A stretch of 64,000 nt of DNA from Planctomycetota bacterium (GCA_002683135.1 NYSS01000005.1:104834-168833); one strand, 5' to 3'; shown: positions 9,192 to 19,387, counted from the stretch's first letter. Numbers and translations: made by a program. Notes: generated by a model not told the origin, from the letters alone.

Positions 9192-11468
9192 TCACTTGCC
9201 GAAGCCGGTGCCGAGATAGTGAAGGCGTGGCTCGGACCGGATGTGCCTCGACCGAGGGGCCGGGTCGAAGAACATGCGCGGCTCGAACGAAATGAAGACC
9301 GAGAAGTCGTCCTCGCCGACGTCCGCCTTGAGGCCCAACTCGAAGACCCACTCCGCGCCGATGTGGGAGACGCCGAACCGGTGGTCGATGCCGCGGCTGC
9401 GGAGGAAGTCGTAGGAGGACTCCACGGTGAGCATCCACTTTTCGTCGACACGCCAATTCGCCTGCGCGAACACCGCGTCGTACTCATCGTGGAAATGGCG
9501 GAAGCCCGCAAATGTTTGGAAGTCTCGCGAAGGCGTGTAGCCCACGGCCACATTGCCAACCTCGATGTCGTGGCCGTACCAGTCGACCTCGAAGTCGGTG
9601 ATCAACTGGAGGGCATCACTGAATTTTATGAGCATGTCGACATCCAGGTTGCCCCACACTTCGCCGCGGTTGTCTCGCGGATTGGGGAAGTAGGGAACCT
9701 CGAGCTCGAGATCGATGAACGTGTCGACCTCAGTGCCGTGGGCGCGGTGCCGCACGGTCTGCAAGAGGTTGCGGAGCCGAAGCTCAAATGCCTGTAGGTT
9801 GTCGAATGTCTCGATGTCGTCCAACGGGATCAGGCTCTCGGGCGGCGTGTCGACCCCGACGGTGTTCCTGAATGTGATCTCTGGGATCATCACGTGACGC
9901 AGGCCGTCCAGATCGAACAGCCCGCCGTGGGCTTCGAAGACCTTCCATGCCTGCAGGTTCAGGGTGCCGCCGAAGGTGAGACCGACGCGGTCCTTGTTCT
10001 TGTCGTTGAAGAGGTCCCTCTCGAAGTAGCTGTAGCGAACCCCCGCGAAGGGGGTGACCTTGAAGGGTCCCACCGGCATCGCGTATTCGAGCAGGGCGTC
10101 AACGTCCGAGCGCCAGGTATCCGGTGAGTCGAGATTCAGGTCGTCGTCATACTCAATGCGACCGTGGCCGCCGCGGGCGGTGACCGTGAGGTAGAGGGGG
10201 TGAGGGCCCAGATCGAACAGCGGCTCGGTCACCAGGTCGTAGCGAAGCTCGGGCTGGTGTTCGACCCGCGTGAACCAGTCGTTGATCCGTGTCGAATAGA
10301 GCCCGCTGACCATCGAATTGAAGAACACCTTCTTCAGGTAGATCAGGTTCTCCGGCGGCTTGAGCTGCTTGTCGTCGTCTTCGAACCACGTGGGGAGGTA
10401 CCCGCGGTCGCTGAACAACTGGAACTCGACGTCCATCTGGACGCCCGCGGGCAGCAGTTGCCGATGCCACCAAGACAGCCTCCCGCGGTTGTTTGTCGGA
10501 GGGGGGCCGAAGAAGCGGTCCCGGCCTTTGTCACGCTGATAGCGGGTGATCAACTCCCCCCGGTAGGTGGGCGTGGCGTACACGAGGTCGACGCCCGCCC
10601 CCGCTCCGCGCCTGGAGTACCAGTCGAAGTGCGTGCGCCACGAGCCCCAGCGCCGGCGGTCCTCTCCGTGGGTGATGTCGGTGCCCAATGAAAGCCCGAC
10701 CTCACGGCCGAATTCGCTGCTGTTGTGCAGCCGCACGGACTGGATGAGCAGCGCGTTCTGATAGGAGGCGGTGTCCACAGCGAAATCGGGGAACCACATA
10801 ACCGGGAACGTGCCCAGGCGCATGACGTTGCCCTGCGTGGCGACGTGGTAGTTCTCCGGGAGCTCGGGGTAGAGTTGATCGCTGCCCAGCAACGGGCTCC
10901 CTTCGGCGAAGATCTCGAGCGTATCGGACGTCACGTTCGTGAACGGGCGTCCGAATGGGCTGGCCCATGTCTGTACGCCGGAGCCCTGAACCCGTCCACG
11001 TCCGAGGATGCGCAGCTCCTCGGCGCGCAGCACGAGCGGGACCTGGCCGTCCCGGGTGGTCAACGGGATCGCCATGGTCGCGTCGATGACGAGGCCGCGT
11101 TCGTGTTGCAGGTCGAGGAACAGCCGGTCGCCGTGAATCCACTCCCCTTCTCGGGAGTAGATGACGTTCCCCTCCGCGTACACCTCCTTGACGTACTGGC
11201 TCGCCTGCTCCTGGGCCGTGGGGGCGGGCTCGCCTGGGGCGCGCTTCCGCGCCACGTCCAACCACGCGACCAGGTTGTCGCAGCGCAGGTAGCGTCCGTC
11301 CAGCTCGACCTCCACGTCACCGACGATGTAGAGCATGCCGAGGCCGACGTCCAGCTGAATGAACCGCGGCGTCGAGAGTCCCCTCAGCACCCCCTTGTCC
11401 CTGTCCTGGGCGGGGGCGACTGCGATGAGGACGGCGAGCGCGGAGAGCAGGAGCCCGGCGCGGGTCAC
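9192..11468 (-). CDS. LptD/OstA-like outer-membrane LPS assembly protein
   Basis: Signal peptide, OstA-like early region (VEVELDGRYLRCDNLVAWLD), long beta-rich C-terminal half; follows kdsD-kdsC-lptC-like genes. Confidence 0.75.
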   Translation of the reverse strand: MTRAGLLLSALAVLIAVAPAQDRDKGVLRGLSTPRFIQLDVGLGMLYIVGDVEVELDGRYLRCDNLVAWLDVARKRAPGEPAPTAQEQASQYVKEVYAEGNVIYSREGEWIHGDRLFLDLQHERGLVIDATMAIPLTTRDGQVPLVLRAEELRILGRGRVQGSGVQTWASPFGRPFTNVTSDTLEIFAEGSPLLGSDQLYPELPENYHVATQGNVMRLGTFPVMWFPDFAVDTASYQNALLIQSVRLHNSSEFGREVGLSLGTDITHGEDRRRWGSWRTHFDWYSRRGAGAGVDLVYATPTYRGELITRYQRDKGRDRFFGPPPTNNRGRLSWWHRQLLPAGVQMDVEFQLFSDRGYLPTWFEDDDKQLKPPENLIYLKKVFFNSMVSGLYSTRINDWFTRVEHQPELRYDLVTEPLFDLGPHPLYLTVTARGGHGRIEYDDDLNLDSPDTWRSDVDALLEYAMPVGPFKVTPFAGVRYSYFERDLFNDKNKDRVGLTFGGTLNLQAWKVFEAHGGLFDLDGLRHVMIPEITFRNTVGVDTPPESLIPLDDIETFDNLQAFELRLRNLLQTVRHRAHGTEVDTFIDLELEVPYFPNPRDNRGEVWGNLDVDMLIKFSDALQLITDFEVDWYGHDIEVGNVAVGYTPSRDFQTFAGFRHFHDEYDAVFAQANWRVDEKWMLTVESSYDFLRSRGIDHRFGVSHIGAEWVFELGLKADVGEDDFSVFISFEPRMFFDPAPRSRHIRSEPRLHYLGTGFGK

Positions 11469-14374
11469 CGATTGCCTCTGTCGGGCGGAGAGAGCGTCGA
11501 GATCACGCGGGGATTGTCGGGGTCTCGCAGGTGGAGGTCAAACCGCGGCCGCGGGATCTGCCACTGACCCTGCCACAACAGCGCCGCGTTACCACGGTGG
11601 CGGTAGAGGGTGATGACCTTCTCGTCGCGGTCGAACTCGATGACGTCACCCTTGCCCTCCAGTTCGGGGGAGACGAACGAGACCGCTCCCTTCACGACGG
11701 CTCTCGTGACATCGAGGGCGCGCAGCGCCGCGAATCGCTTCGTTGGGGAGCCGTCGTCGCTCTCGGGCTTCTTGAGGAACAGGACGATGCGTTCGCCGTT
11801 GAGCCTGAAGCCGTCTTCGCTGGGGTCTCCCTGGGTGATGACGGCGGGCCCGCGAGCTTGCAGGCGGGCCTCGGACAAGCAGAGGTCTTGTTCGGCGACG
11901 ATGTCGATTGAGATCATGGTGTTCGGCCGGGCGGCCTCGCGCCGCTCGCCCGCCACCTTCATGGCGAGGCCCTTGGAGCTTGAATGCAGCCGTGCCTGTA
12001 CCGGTCCCCCCAGCATCGCTTCGCCGTTGGCGGAGACCATACTCGGTGCGATGACCCACTCCTTCAGGAGTTTGCCGTTCTCGACGCGCACGAAATCAAG
12101 CCGCGCGGGGCGTCCGCGCACGACGGTCTCGTCGCGGATCAGATCCACCCGAAGGAGGTCGCATCCGATACCGGCGCCGGATTCTTGCTTGGCGGTGACG
12201 TCTCCTTGGGCCAGGAGTTCCACCAGGCCGCTCCCCTGGCCCGGGGTGTTGAGCCAGGCGGTCACCGCGGCGGCGCGCACCTCGGTCTCTACCGACTCCT
12301 TTGAGCGTCCGCCTCCATACGCGATGGTCGGCATCTTCACCGTCGCGAGAACGCCTCCGGTCGCCTCGACAACCCGAGTCGCTTGTCGGTACAGCAGGCT
12401 CGGGGCCCGCAGCGTCTGCTTCCGACCTTCGCCGTCCGTCACGACGACCAGCGCCGGCTTCGCCACCGGGCGCATGAGCCGCAGGTCACCCGCGTCGCCA
12501 TCCCAAATCAAGACATCGCCTTGACCCTCGATCCGGTCGGGGACCCACAGGCGGACGTCCCTCCTCGCGGCGGCCCGGCGCGCGCGCCGCGTCGTCTTTA
12601 CGCGAACACCGACCGCATCCAGGTCCGGCGCGAACCGCTCGACGAGCACGAGGTCGATCTCCTCGGCGCCGAGTCGGCCACGCTCGAGGTCGGGGTCCTC
12701 GGGATCGAATCGCTGCATGCGGACGGCGCCCCGCGCCTCCGCCTCGATGGGTCCGGTGCGCAGCGGGTCCAGGGCGACGGTGATGGTGTTCTCCGCGCGG
12801 AGCTGAAGCGGCCCATTGCCTGACAGGAGATCTCGGACGCGCCCGGTGTCCCCGTCCTCCGCGTCAGCCCCTGCGGATGAAGGCAGATAGCGGAGCACCG
12901 GCCCTTGGCTGAGGGTCACGCGATCGCGTGTCGGTCGACCATCGGTTGCGATGGTGCGTTCGTACTCCAGCTTCCCGCAGCTGAACGAACCTGTAGAACC
13001 CTGCCCGCGGACCCGGCCGTCGAGGACGACCTTGACCGGATACAGCTCGGTGTCCGCCGCGGGCTTGTCGGCGCGGTTGGACGCGACGTGACGGAGCGAG
13101 ATCTGAACCGAGCGCGCGTCGACGCGCGCCCCGTCATGGCTCGTCATGGTGACGGCGGGGCCGATGCTGATCTTGCGCTCCTCTCCTTCGGGCAGGTCAA
13201 CGCCGTCGAACACGATCTCCCCGTCGGTGGACAGGTCCAGGTCCCCTTGCGCGCCGATCCCCGGGAGCGCCCGCGCCGCGTCCTTGAGCGTCGCCTTGAC
13301 GGGTGCCCCGGAGAGGACGAGCCTCGCCCGCTCCCCGTCGGCTTGCGTCCAGGTGACGAGGCCGCCGGCGAAGACCCCCTCTGGTGCCGTCACGGTTACG
13401 GCCCCTTCCAGGTCGAGGCTTTCGATAGCGGGGCGCCCCTTGCGGGTGCGAACCTTCAGCTTTTGCCCACCAATGGCGTACGCGCCTTGCTCGATGACGA
13501 CGTCGTTCTCGACCTCGAACGAGCCGACGGGGCGGAGCGCCTCGCGGTTGTCGGGCGCGCTCTTCGGTCGATACAGCAGGGGCCCCTTCGCGGTCAGGCT
13601 GGCGGGGAGCCCCGTTCGATCGCCGAGCTGCAGGTCCTTCAGGGCACCCGAGATGTCATGGTCGATGCGAAGCACGCCGGTCTCCGTGACGAACGAGAGC
13701 CCTCGCCCGCGGATGACGCCGTCCGCCGTCGTGATGCTGACCGGGCCCTCTGTCGAGCCCTGAACGATGCGGCCATGGTCCAGCTCGACCTGCATCGATT
13801 CGCACTCGATCTTGCCCTTGCGGTCGGGGTCTCTCGGGTCGCGCAAGTGGACCGTGACGCCGCCCTGCATGGAAATCTTGCTCGCGGTCTCGAGGTCCCG
13901 ACCTCCTTCGAAGAGGGCGGTGGCCGCGCGGATCCCGGAGGCCCTCCGTCCCATCGCGCCGGACAACAGGTCGCCGATGTGTTCGGGTCGCGTCTGCGGA
14001 GGGATGACGACGTGCTTGCCGAGGTCTTCTCGGGTGAGGGGCTTGTCATTCATGATGACGCGGACGTCTTCGACGCGGAACCGGTCATCCGTGATCGCGT
14101 CGAAGCGAGCGCACCAGACCAGCAGGGCGCCGTATGGCACCTCCTCCCCTTCGTCGATGGTGGCGGTCGCGGATCGTGGCGTGAAGACGTTCGTCCCGTG
14201 GGCACCGGCGACCTCCAGCGGTCCGCTCGATGGTGGCCTGACGACGCTCGGCATTTCGCTTCCCCCGCGCTGCCGCTGTAGGTCGGGAGGAGGGCCCTCG
14301 TCCTTGGCGGTCAACACGAACACGAGCGCGATACCGCCGCCCGCGGCGATAAGGAGAGCGAGCGCCAACCTCAC
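11465..14374 (-). CDS. Very large LptC/OstA-like periplasmic protein (969 aa)
   Basis: Single N-terminal TM anchor then repeated short beta-strand segments with OstA-like phrases (GKIECESMQVELDHGRIVQGSTEGPVSI); sits between kdsC and lptD-like genes. Confidence 0.6.
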   Translation of the reverse strand: MRLALALLIAAGGGIALVFVLTAKDEGPPPDLQRQRGGSEMPSVVRPPSSGPLEVAGAHGTNVFTPRSATATIDEGEEVPYGALLVWCARFDAITDDRFRVEDVRVIMNDKPLTREDLGKHVVIPPQTRPEHIGDLLSGAMGRRASGIRAATALFEGGRDLETASKISMQGGVTVHLRDPRDPDRKGKIECESMQVELDHGRIVQGSTEGPVSITTADGVIRGRGLSFVTETGVLRIDHDISGALKDLQLGDRTGLPASLTAKGPLLYRPKSAPDNREALRPVGSFEVENDVVIEQGAYAIGGQKLKVRTRKGRPAIESLDLEGAVTVTAPEGVFAGGLVTWTQADGERARLVLSGAPVKATLKDAARALPGIGAQGDLDLSTDGEIVFDGVDLPEGEERKISIGPAVTMTSHDGARVDARSVQISLRHVASNRADKPAADTELYPVKVVLDGRVRGQGSTGSFSCGKLEYERTIATDGRPTRDRVTLSQGPVLRYLPSSAGADAEDGDTGRVRDLLSGNGPLQLRAENTITVALDPLRTGPIEAEARGAVRMQRFDPEDPDLERGRLGAEEIDLVLVERFAPDLDAVGVRVKTTRRARRAAARRDVRLWVPDRIEGQGDVLIWDGDAGDLRLMRPVAKPALVVVTDGEGRKQTLRAPSLLYRQATRVVEATGGVLATVKMPTIAYGGGRSKESVETEVRAAAVTAWLNTPGQGSGLVELLAQGDVTAKQESGAGIGCDLLRVDLIRDETVVRGRPARLDFVRVENGKLLKEWVIAPSMVSANGEAMLGGPVQARLHSSSKGLAMKVAGERREAARPNTMISIDIVAEQDLCLSEARLQARGPAVITQGDPSEDGFRLNGERIVLFLKKPESDDGSPTKRFAALRALDVTRAVVKGAVSFVSPELEGKGDVIEFDRDEKVITLYRHRGNAALLWQGQWQIPRPRFDLHLRDPDNPRVISTLSPPDRGNR

Positions 14375-14886
14375 CGATCAAACCTCGAGACGATGTCGAC
14401 CCACCGGCCTTGGGCCTTCAGGATGTGCTCGATGACCTCTCGCACGGCGCCCTCACCTCCGCGGCGTTGGGTGACGAGGTCCGCGGCGCCGCGCACCTCG
14501 ACGGGGGCGTCGGGGACGGTGGCGGCGAAGCCTGCGGCGCGGAGCAGCGGCAGGTCCGGGAGGTCGTCTCCCATGGCGGCGACCTGTCGGGCCTCCAGTC
14601 CGTGGCGCTGCAAGAGTTCGTTGAATGGGGGGGTCTTGTCCAGGGCGCCGACGATGACGTCTTCGACGCCGAGCCCGCGGAAGCGGTGGACCGTGGCTTC
14701 GGACGCGTGCCCGGAGATGATGGCCACCCCGAGGCCGGCCTCCATCGCGATCTTGATGCCGAGGCCGTCCTTGATGGAGAAGCGCTTGGTGTCCGAGCCG
14801 TCCGCCGCGATGTAAACGCCAGCGTCCGTCAGGACGCCGTCGACGTCGAGGACCAGCAGCCGAATGTCAGACAATGCGTCGGTCAT
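14371..14886 (-). CDS. kdsC: 3-deoxy-D-manno-octulosonate 8-phosphate phosphatase, HAD family
   Basis: IRLLVLDVDGVLTDAGVYI, GVAIISGH, VAAMGDDLPDLPLLRAAGFAATVPDA. Confidence 0.92.
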   Translation of the reverse strand: MTDALSDIRLLVLDVDGVLTDAGVYIAADGSDTKRFSIKDGLGIKIAMEAGLGVAIISGHASEATVHRFRGLGVEDVIVGALDKTPPFNELLQRHGLEARQVAAMGDDLPDLPLLRAAGFAATVPDAPVEVRGAADLVTQRRGGEGAVREVIEHILKAQGRWVDIVSRFDR

Positions 14887-15863
14887 CAGACGATCCGCGC
14901 GTCCAGCAGGTCCTGCACGTCGACGAGCCCGATGGGTTTTCCCGCGTCATCGACGACGGGGAGCTGATCGATGCGCTTCTCGCGCAGGAGCCGATATGCC
15001 TCAGCGGCGAGCGCTTCCGGGGAGATGGCGACGGGGTCGCTCATCATGACGTCATCCACCGGTTTCCCCAGGAACTCGGTGTCGTCCTGGAGGTTGCGGG
15101 CCAGGTCCCCGTCGGTGAAGAAGCCCGCCAGCATTCCGTTGTCGTCGACGACCGCCGCGGCGCCCGGTCGTCCGACCGTCGCGTTCATGGCGATCAGCGT
15201 CTCGCGGGCGGTGGAGCCGGTCGTGACGATGGTCATTCCGTCGCCCTGCCGCATGATCTCGCGCACCTTCATGAGTTGGCGCCCCAGCGCCCCGCCGGGA
15301 TGGAAGCGCGCGTAGTTCTCGGTGTCGAATTTGCGTTCCTCGAGCAGGGACATGGCGAGCGCGTCACCGAGCGCGAGCAACGCCGCGGTGCTCGTGGTGG
15401 GGGCCAGGCCCATGGGGCACGCTTCCGGCGCTTGTCCGCAATCGAGGACGACGTCCACGTTCTTTGCGAGCGTGGATTCCGGTTGCCCGGTCATGCCGAT
15501 CAGGCTCACTCCGATCTTGCGCAACGGATCGATGAGGTTCATCACCTCGTTGCTCTCGCCGCTGTTGGACAGCAGCAGGACGACGTCCTCCTTGCGCACG
15601 CGGCCGAGGTCGCCGTGGATGCCGTCGGCGGGGTGTAGATAGAAGCTCGGCGTCCCGGTGGAAGCGAGGGTCGCGCTGATCTTCGTCGCGATGATGCCGG
15701 CCTTGCCGATCCCGGTGACGACGACGTGTCCCTGGCAGGCGAGCAAGAGGTCGAGCGCTCGCTCGAAAGGCTCCCCGAGGGTGGGGACGAGGCCCTTGAT
15801 GGCGCGGGCCTCCATCTCGAGGACCGTACGGGCACGAGCCAGGCGATCTTCCCCCTGGGGCAT
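14886..15863 (-). CDS. kdsD: Arabinose-5-phosphate isomerase (KpsF/GutQ family; SIS + CBS pair)
   Basis: GHVVVTGIGKAGIIATKISATLASTGTPSFYLHPADGIHGDLG, two C-terminal CBS domains. Confidence 0.94.
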   Translation of the reverse strand: MPQGEDRLARARTVLEMEARAIKGLVPTLGEPFERALDLLLACQGHVVVTGIGKAGIIATKISATLASTGTPSFYLHPADGIHGDLGRVRKEDVVLLLSNSGESNEVMNLIDPLRKIGVSLIGMTGQPESTLAKNVDVVLDCGQAPEACPMGLAPTTSTAALLALGDALAMSLLEERKFDTENYARFHPGGALGRQLMKVREIMRQGDGMTIVTTGSTARETLIAMNATVGRPGAAAVVDDNGMLAGFFTDGDLARNLQDDTEFLGKPVDDVMMSDPVAISPEALAAEAYRLLREKRIDQLPVVDDAGKPIGLVDVQDLLDARIV

Positions 15864-15868
15864 GGCGG

Positions 15869-15896
15869 ATTATACGCACGTCTGTAAGCCCATCAA
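15869..15896 (-). promoter_or_regulatory. Putative sigma70-type promoter of kdsD (TTGATG-N16-TATAAT)
   Basis: CATCAA at 15891-15896 and ATTATA at 15869-15874 on + strand; perfect -10 placed 5 nt upstream of ATG. Confidence 0.65.
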
Positions 15897-15952
15897 CGCA
15901 CCGAACCCTTCTTCGTGAAAGGACTTCGGGATAGACTGCCTCCCGGAGGCGT

Positions 15953-16687
15953 ATGAATCTCGACGGCTTGCTGAAGGGGCCAGGCGGCTGGGGGGCGGTC
16001 GCGGCCATCATCTTCCTGATTCTCATGACGAACGCGTGCCACGAAGGCGGTCACGCGCTCGTGGCTTGGTTGGCAGGGGATCGTCGCGGGTCCATACGCA
16101 GGAGGTGCACCCTCAACCCGATCACGCACTTCCACTGGTTCCTGACGCTCGTTTTGCCCCTTATTTCCCTGTACCTGGCGGGGGTGATTTTCGGTGGCGC
16201 GAGGCCGGTCCTCATCGATCGGAGCAGGACCGGGCGGCTTGGGATGGCGCTGGCGGCGCTCGCCGGGCCGACGGGCAACCTCCTGTGCGCCGGGTTTTTG
16301 GGCGTGATCCTCGCCGTCGCGGTCCGCATGGAGTGGTGGGGCCTGTCAGATGCGGACCGGGTGCACTCGCCGGCGTGGATGATCTTCAAGGTCCCGATCT
16401 GGTTCTCCCTGTTCTTGATGTGCTTGAACCTGCTGCCGTTACCGGGGCTGGACGGAGGCCATGTGGTGGGCATGTGCCTCCCGGATCGGGTCCAGCGCGT
16501 CTGGTATTGGTGCACGCCGCTGGGATTCCTTACGGTTCTCGCCGGGCTCTTCTACTACGCCGGTTATCTTCATCACTGGGGCTGGATGGACGGGCCGCCG
16601 CCAGAGCCGTGGCCGTTCCAGACCCTCTACGAGGTCGCGAGTCGTTACCTCGATGTCCTGATCAAGTGGATGGGAACCGCGCTATGA
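15953..16687 (+). CDS. Site-2 protease-like (M50) membrane metalloprotease
   Basis: NACHEGGHALVAW HExxH in TM helix and NLLPLPGLDGGHVV second motif. Confidence 0.88.
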   Translation: MNLDGLLKGPGGWGAVAAIIFLILMTNACHEGGHALVAWLAGDRRGSIRRRCTLNPITHFHWFLTLVLPLISLYLAGVIFGGARPVLIDRSRTGRLGMALAALAGPTGNLLCAGFLGVILAVAVRMEWWGLSDADRVHSPAWMIFKVPIWFSLFLMCLNLLPLPGLDGGHVVGMCLPDRVQRVWYWCTPLGFLTVLAGLFYYAGYLHHWGWMDGPPPEPWPFQTLYEVASRYLDVLIKWMGTAL

Positions 16688-17457
16688 CCGACGGTGACTA
16701 CAGGGTTGAACTCGACAACTTCGCGGGGCCGCTCGATCTCCTTCTGCATCTGATCAAGAAGGAAGAGCTCGACATCCACGACATCCCCATCTCGCGCATC
16801 CTCGAGCAGTACATGCACTACATGGGGCTCATGAAGGAGCTCGACCTCGATGACGCAGGCGAGTTCCTGGTCATGGCCGCCACGCTGATGGTCATCAAGT
16901 CGAAGATGCTGTTGCCCGCGGAGGAGATCGACCTATCGGAGGAGATTGACCCGCGCTACGAGCTCGTTCAGCAGCTCCTCGAATACAAACGACTGAAGGA
17001 CTCCGGCACGGTCCTGGTAGACCAGGCGCACAAGGCCGCTCGCCGGGTCGGCCGGCCCGACACCGCGCGGCCTGAGCCCATCAAGCATGAAGACAAATCA
17101 CTCGAAGAGCTCGGCCTGTTCGACCTCCTCGAGGCGTTCTCGAAGATCCTCGAGTCCATCGGTCACGGACGGTCGGATAAGTCGAGGCGTGTGCAGGTGG
17201 ACGACAAGCCCGTTCGCCACTACGTCGATACGCTGCAGGCGCGCTTGAGCGCGGACCGCTCCTTCCTGCTCTCGGAGCTCATGGCCGGCCACGATCGCTC
17301 CGAGGCCATCGGTTATTTCTTGGCGCTCTTGCTCCTCCTCAAGCAGGAGGTGGCGGCCTGTGCCCAGGACGGTCAGTTTGGCGAGATCCGCGTCCTCTGG
17401 CGGGGGGCGAGCGAACAACAGCAGGTCGAGATGGATCTCGCGGACGATTTCCGCTGA
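16684..17457 (+). CDS. scpA: Segregation and condensation protein A
   Basis: YRVELDNFAGPLDLLLHLIKKEELDIHDIPISRILEQYMHYM; start by ATGA overlap with upstream gene. Confidence 0.95.
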   Translation: MTDGDYRVELDNFAGPLDLLLHLIKKEELDIHDIPISRILEQYMHYMGLMKELDLDDAGEFLVMAATLMVIKSKMLLPAEEIDLSEEIDPRYELVQQLLEYKRLKDSGTVLVDQAHKAARRVGRPDTARPEPIKHEDKSLEELGLFDLLEAFSKILESIGHGRSDKSRRVQVDDKPVRHYVDTLQARLSADRSFLLSELMAGHDRSEAIGYFLALLLLLKQEVAACAQDGQFGEIRVLWRGASEQQQVEMDLADDFR

Positions 17458-17460
17458 GCG

Positions 17461-19374
17461 ATGTGCGGAATCGCGGGCATCTTCGACACGCGAGAGCGAA
17501 GAGCGATCGATCGGTCGCTCCTCAACGCGATGACAGATGTCATCGCCCATCGCGGTCCGGACGGGGACGGGACGCACGTTGAACCTGGGGTCGGGTTGGG
17601 CCACCGGCGCTTGTCGATCATCGATCTTGCGGGCGGGCGCCAGCCCATGGGTAACGCGGACGGCTCTGTCGTCGTCGTCTACAACGGCGAGATCTACAAC
17701 TTCCAGGCATTGAGGCGCGAGCTCTCCGATGCCGGATACCAGTTCGCGACGCGCTCTGATACGGAGGTCATCGTCCACGGCTGGCAGGAGTGGGGCCCGG
17801 CGTGCGTGGAGCGCTTCAACGGGATGTTCGCGTTCGCCCTCTGGGACAGGAACAGGGAGGCGTTGTTCCTTTGCCGCGACCGGCTGGGCATCAAGCCGCT
17901 GCACTACGGAGTCCTGCCGGACGGGCACCTGGTGTTCGGATCGGAGCTGAAGTCCCTTTACCTGCACCCAGGGCTGTCGCGGGAGATCGACCCTCACGCA
18001 GTCGAGGATTACTTCACCTACGGGTACGTCCCCGATCCGCGGACGATCCTCAAGCAACTCAAGAAGCTCCCACCTGGGGAGTCGCTCCTCATCGAGCGAG
18101 GCAAGCCGGTGCCGAGCCCGACGGCATACTGGGACGTGCCCTTCCCCTCGCTCGGCTCGATGGACGACGCCGAGGCGTGTGAAGAGCTGGTTGCTCGCCT
18201 GTCCGATGCGGTCGAGCGACGGCTCATCTCGGACGTGCCGCTTGGTGCGTTTCTGTCAGGGGGCGTCGACTCCAGCGCCGTCGTGGCGATGATGAGCGAG
18301 CTGTCCTCCGGTCCGGTCAAGACGTGCAACATTGCATTCGACGCCGACGCATTCGATGAATCCGCGCATGCGTCACTCGTTGCCCGACACTGCAAGACGG
18401 ATCACCGCACGGAGAAGGTCGCCGTCGACGACTTCGACCTCCTCGACCGGCTCGCGGATCTGTACGACGAGCCGTATGCGGACAGCTCGGCGATCCCCAC
18501 GTATCGGGTCTGCGAGCTGGCTAAAAAGGACGTCACGGTTGCCCTGTCCGGGGATGGTGGCGACGAGGCCATCGCAGGCTACCGGCGTTATCAGCGTCAC
18601 CTGTCGGAGGAGCGCTCACGGAGCGGGTTGCCGGGTGTGATCCGCCGACCCGTGTTCGGGGCGCTCGGGTCGATCTACCCACGGATGCGTTGGGCGCCCC
18701 GGTTTCTCCGTGCGCGCTCCACTCTTCAGATGCTCGGTCGCGATGGCGTCGAGGGCTACGCTGCGATCCAGAGCGTGCTGCAGGAGGATTTGCGGCAGCG
18801 GATTTACTCGGACGGGTTCCGGCGCGAGCTGGGGGGCTACCGCGGCGCCCAGGTCTTGCACGACCATGCTCATCGCGCCCCAACGGAGGACCCCCTCTCA
18901 CTGATTCAGTATCTCGACATGAAGACGTACCTCGTCGGGGACATCCTGACCAAGGTCGACAGGGCGAGCATGGCGCACAGCCTCGAAGTGCGTGTCCCTT
19001 TCCTCGACCACGAGCTCGTCGGCTGGCTTACGGGGCTCCCGCGGCGCATGAAGTTGCGTGATGGCGAGGGCAAGTGGGTCCTCAAGCGCGGGTTGGGGCG
19101 ACACCTTCCTCGGGATATCCTCTACCGCCGCAAGCAGGGGTTCGCGGTCCCGTTGGCCTCGTGGTTCAGGGGCCCCCTCCGCGCCCGCGTGGCGGACGCC
19201 GTTCGCAGCCCAGCGTTGTTGGATACGGGCTGGTTCGAGGGCGGCGTCCTTAAAAAGCTCGTCGACGAGCACGTAGGTGAGAGGCAGGATCACAGCGCTG
19301 CGATCTGGTCGATCCTCATGTTTGAAGCGTTCTTGCGTAGGGTCATGTCAGGGTCAGCCGCTGGATCAAGTTGA
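17461..19374 (+). CDS. asnB: Asparagine synthase (glutamine-hydrolysing)
   Basis: MCGIAGIFDTRER N-terminal Cys, VPLGAFLSGGVDSSAVVAMM, VALSGDGGDEAIAGYRRY. Confidence 0.96.
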   Translation: MCGIAGIFDTRERRAIDRSLLNAMTDVIAHRGPDGDGTHVEPGVGLGHRRLSIIDLAGGRQPMGNADGSVVVVYNGEIYNFQALRRELSDAGYQFATRSDTEVIVHGWQEWGPACVERFNGMFAFALWDRNREALFLCRDRLGIKPLHYGVLPDGHLVFGSELKSLYLHPGLSREIDPHAVEDYFTYGYVPDPRTILKQLKKLPPGESLLIERGKPVPSPTAYWDVPFPSLGSMDDAEACEELVARLSDAVERRLISDVPLGAFLSGGVDSSAVVAMMSELSSGPVKTCNIAFDADAFDESAHASLVARHCKTDHRTEKVAVDDFDLLDRLADLYDEPYADSSAIPTYRVCELAKKDVTVALSGDGGDEAIAGYRRYQRHLSEERSRSGLPGVIRRPVFGALGSIYPRMRWAPRFLRARSTLQMLGRDGVEGYAAIQSVLQEDLRQRIYSDGFRRELGGYRGAQVLHDHAHRAPTEDPLSLIQYLDMKTYLVGDILTKVDRASMAHSLEVRVPFLDHELVGWLTGLPRRMKLRDGEGKWVLKRGLGRHLPRDILYRRKQGFAVPLASWFRGPLRARVADAVRSPALLDTGWFEGGVLKKLVDEHVGERQDHSAAIWSILMFEAFLRRVMSGSAAGSS

Positions 19375-19387
19375 GCCCATCGCGCCG

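Noticed and set aside
12905-14281. 458-aa + strand ORF antisense to the LptC/OstA-like gene
   Set aside because: Arg/Asp/Ala-rich shadow translation without motifs; minus-strand gene is overlapped and coupled with neighbours.
16036-16683. N-terminal extension of the scpA ORF
   Set aside because: Overlaps the M50 protease in another frame; ScpA similarity begins at 16684 with an ATGA junction.
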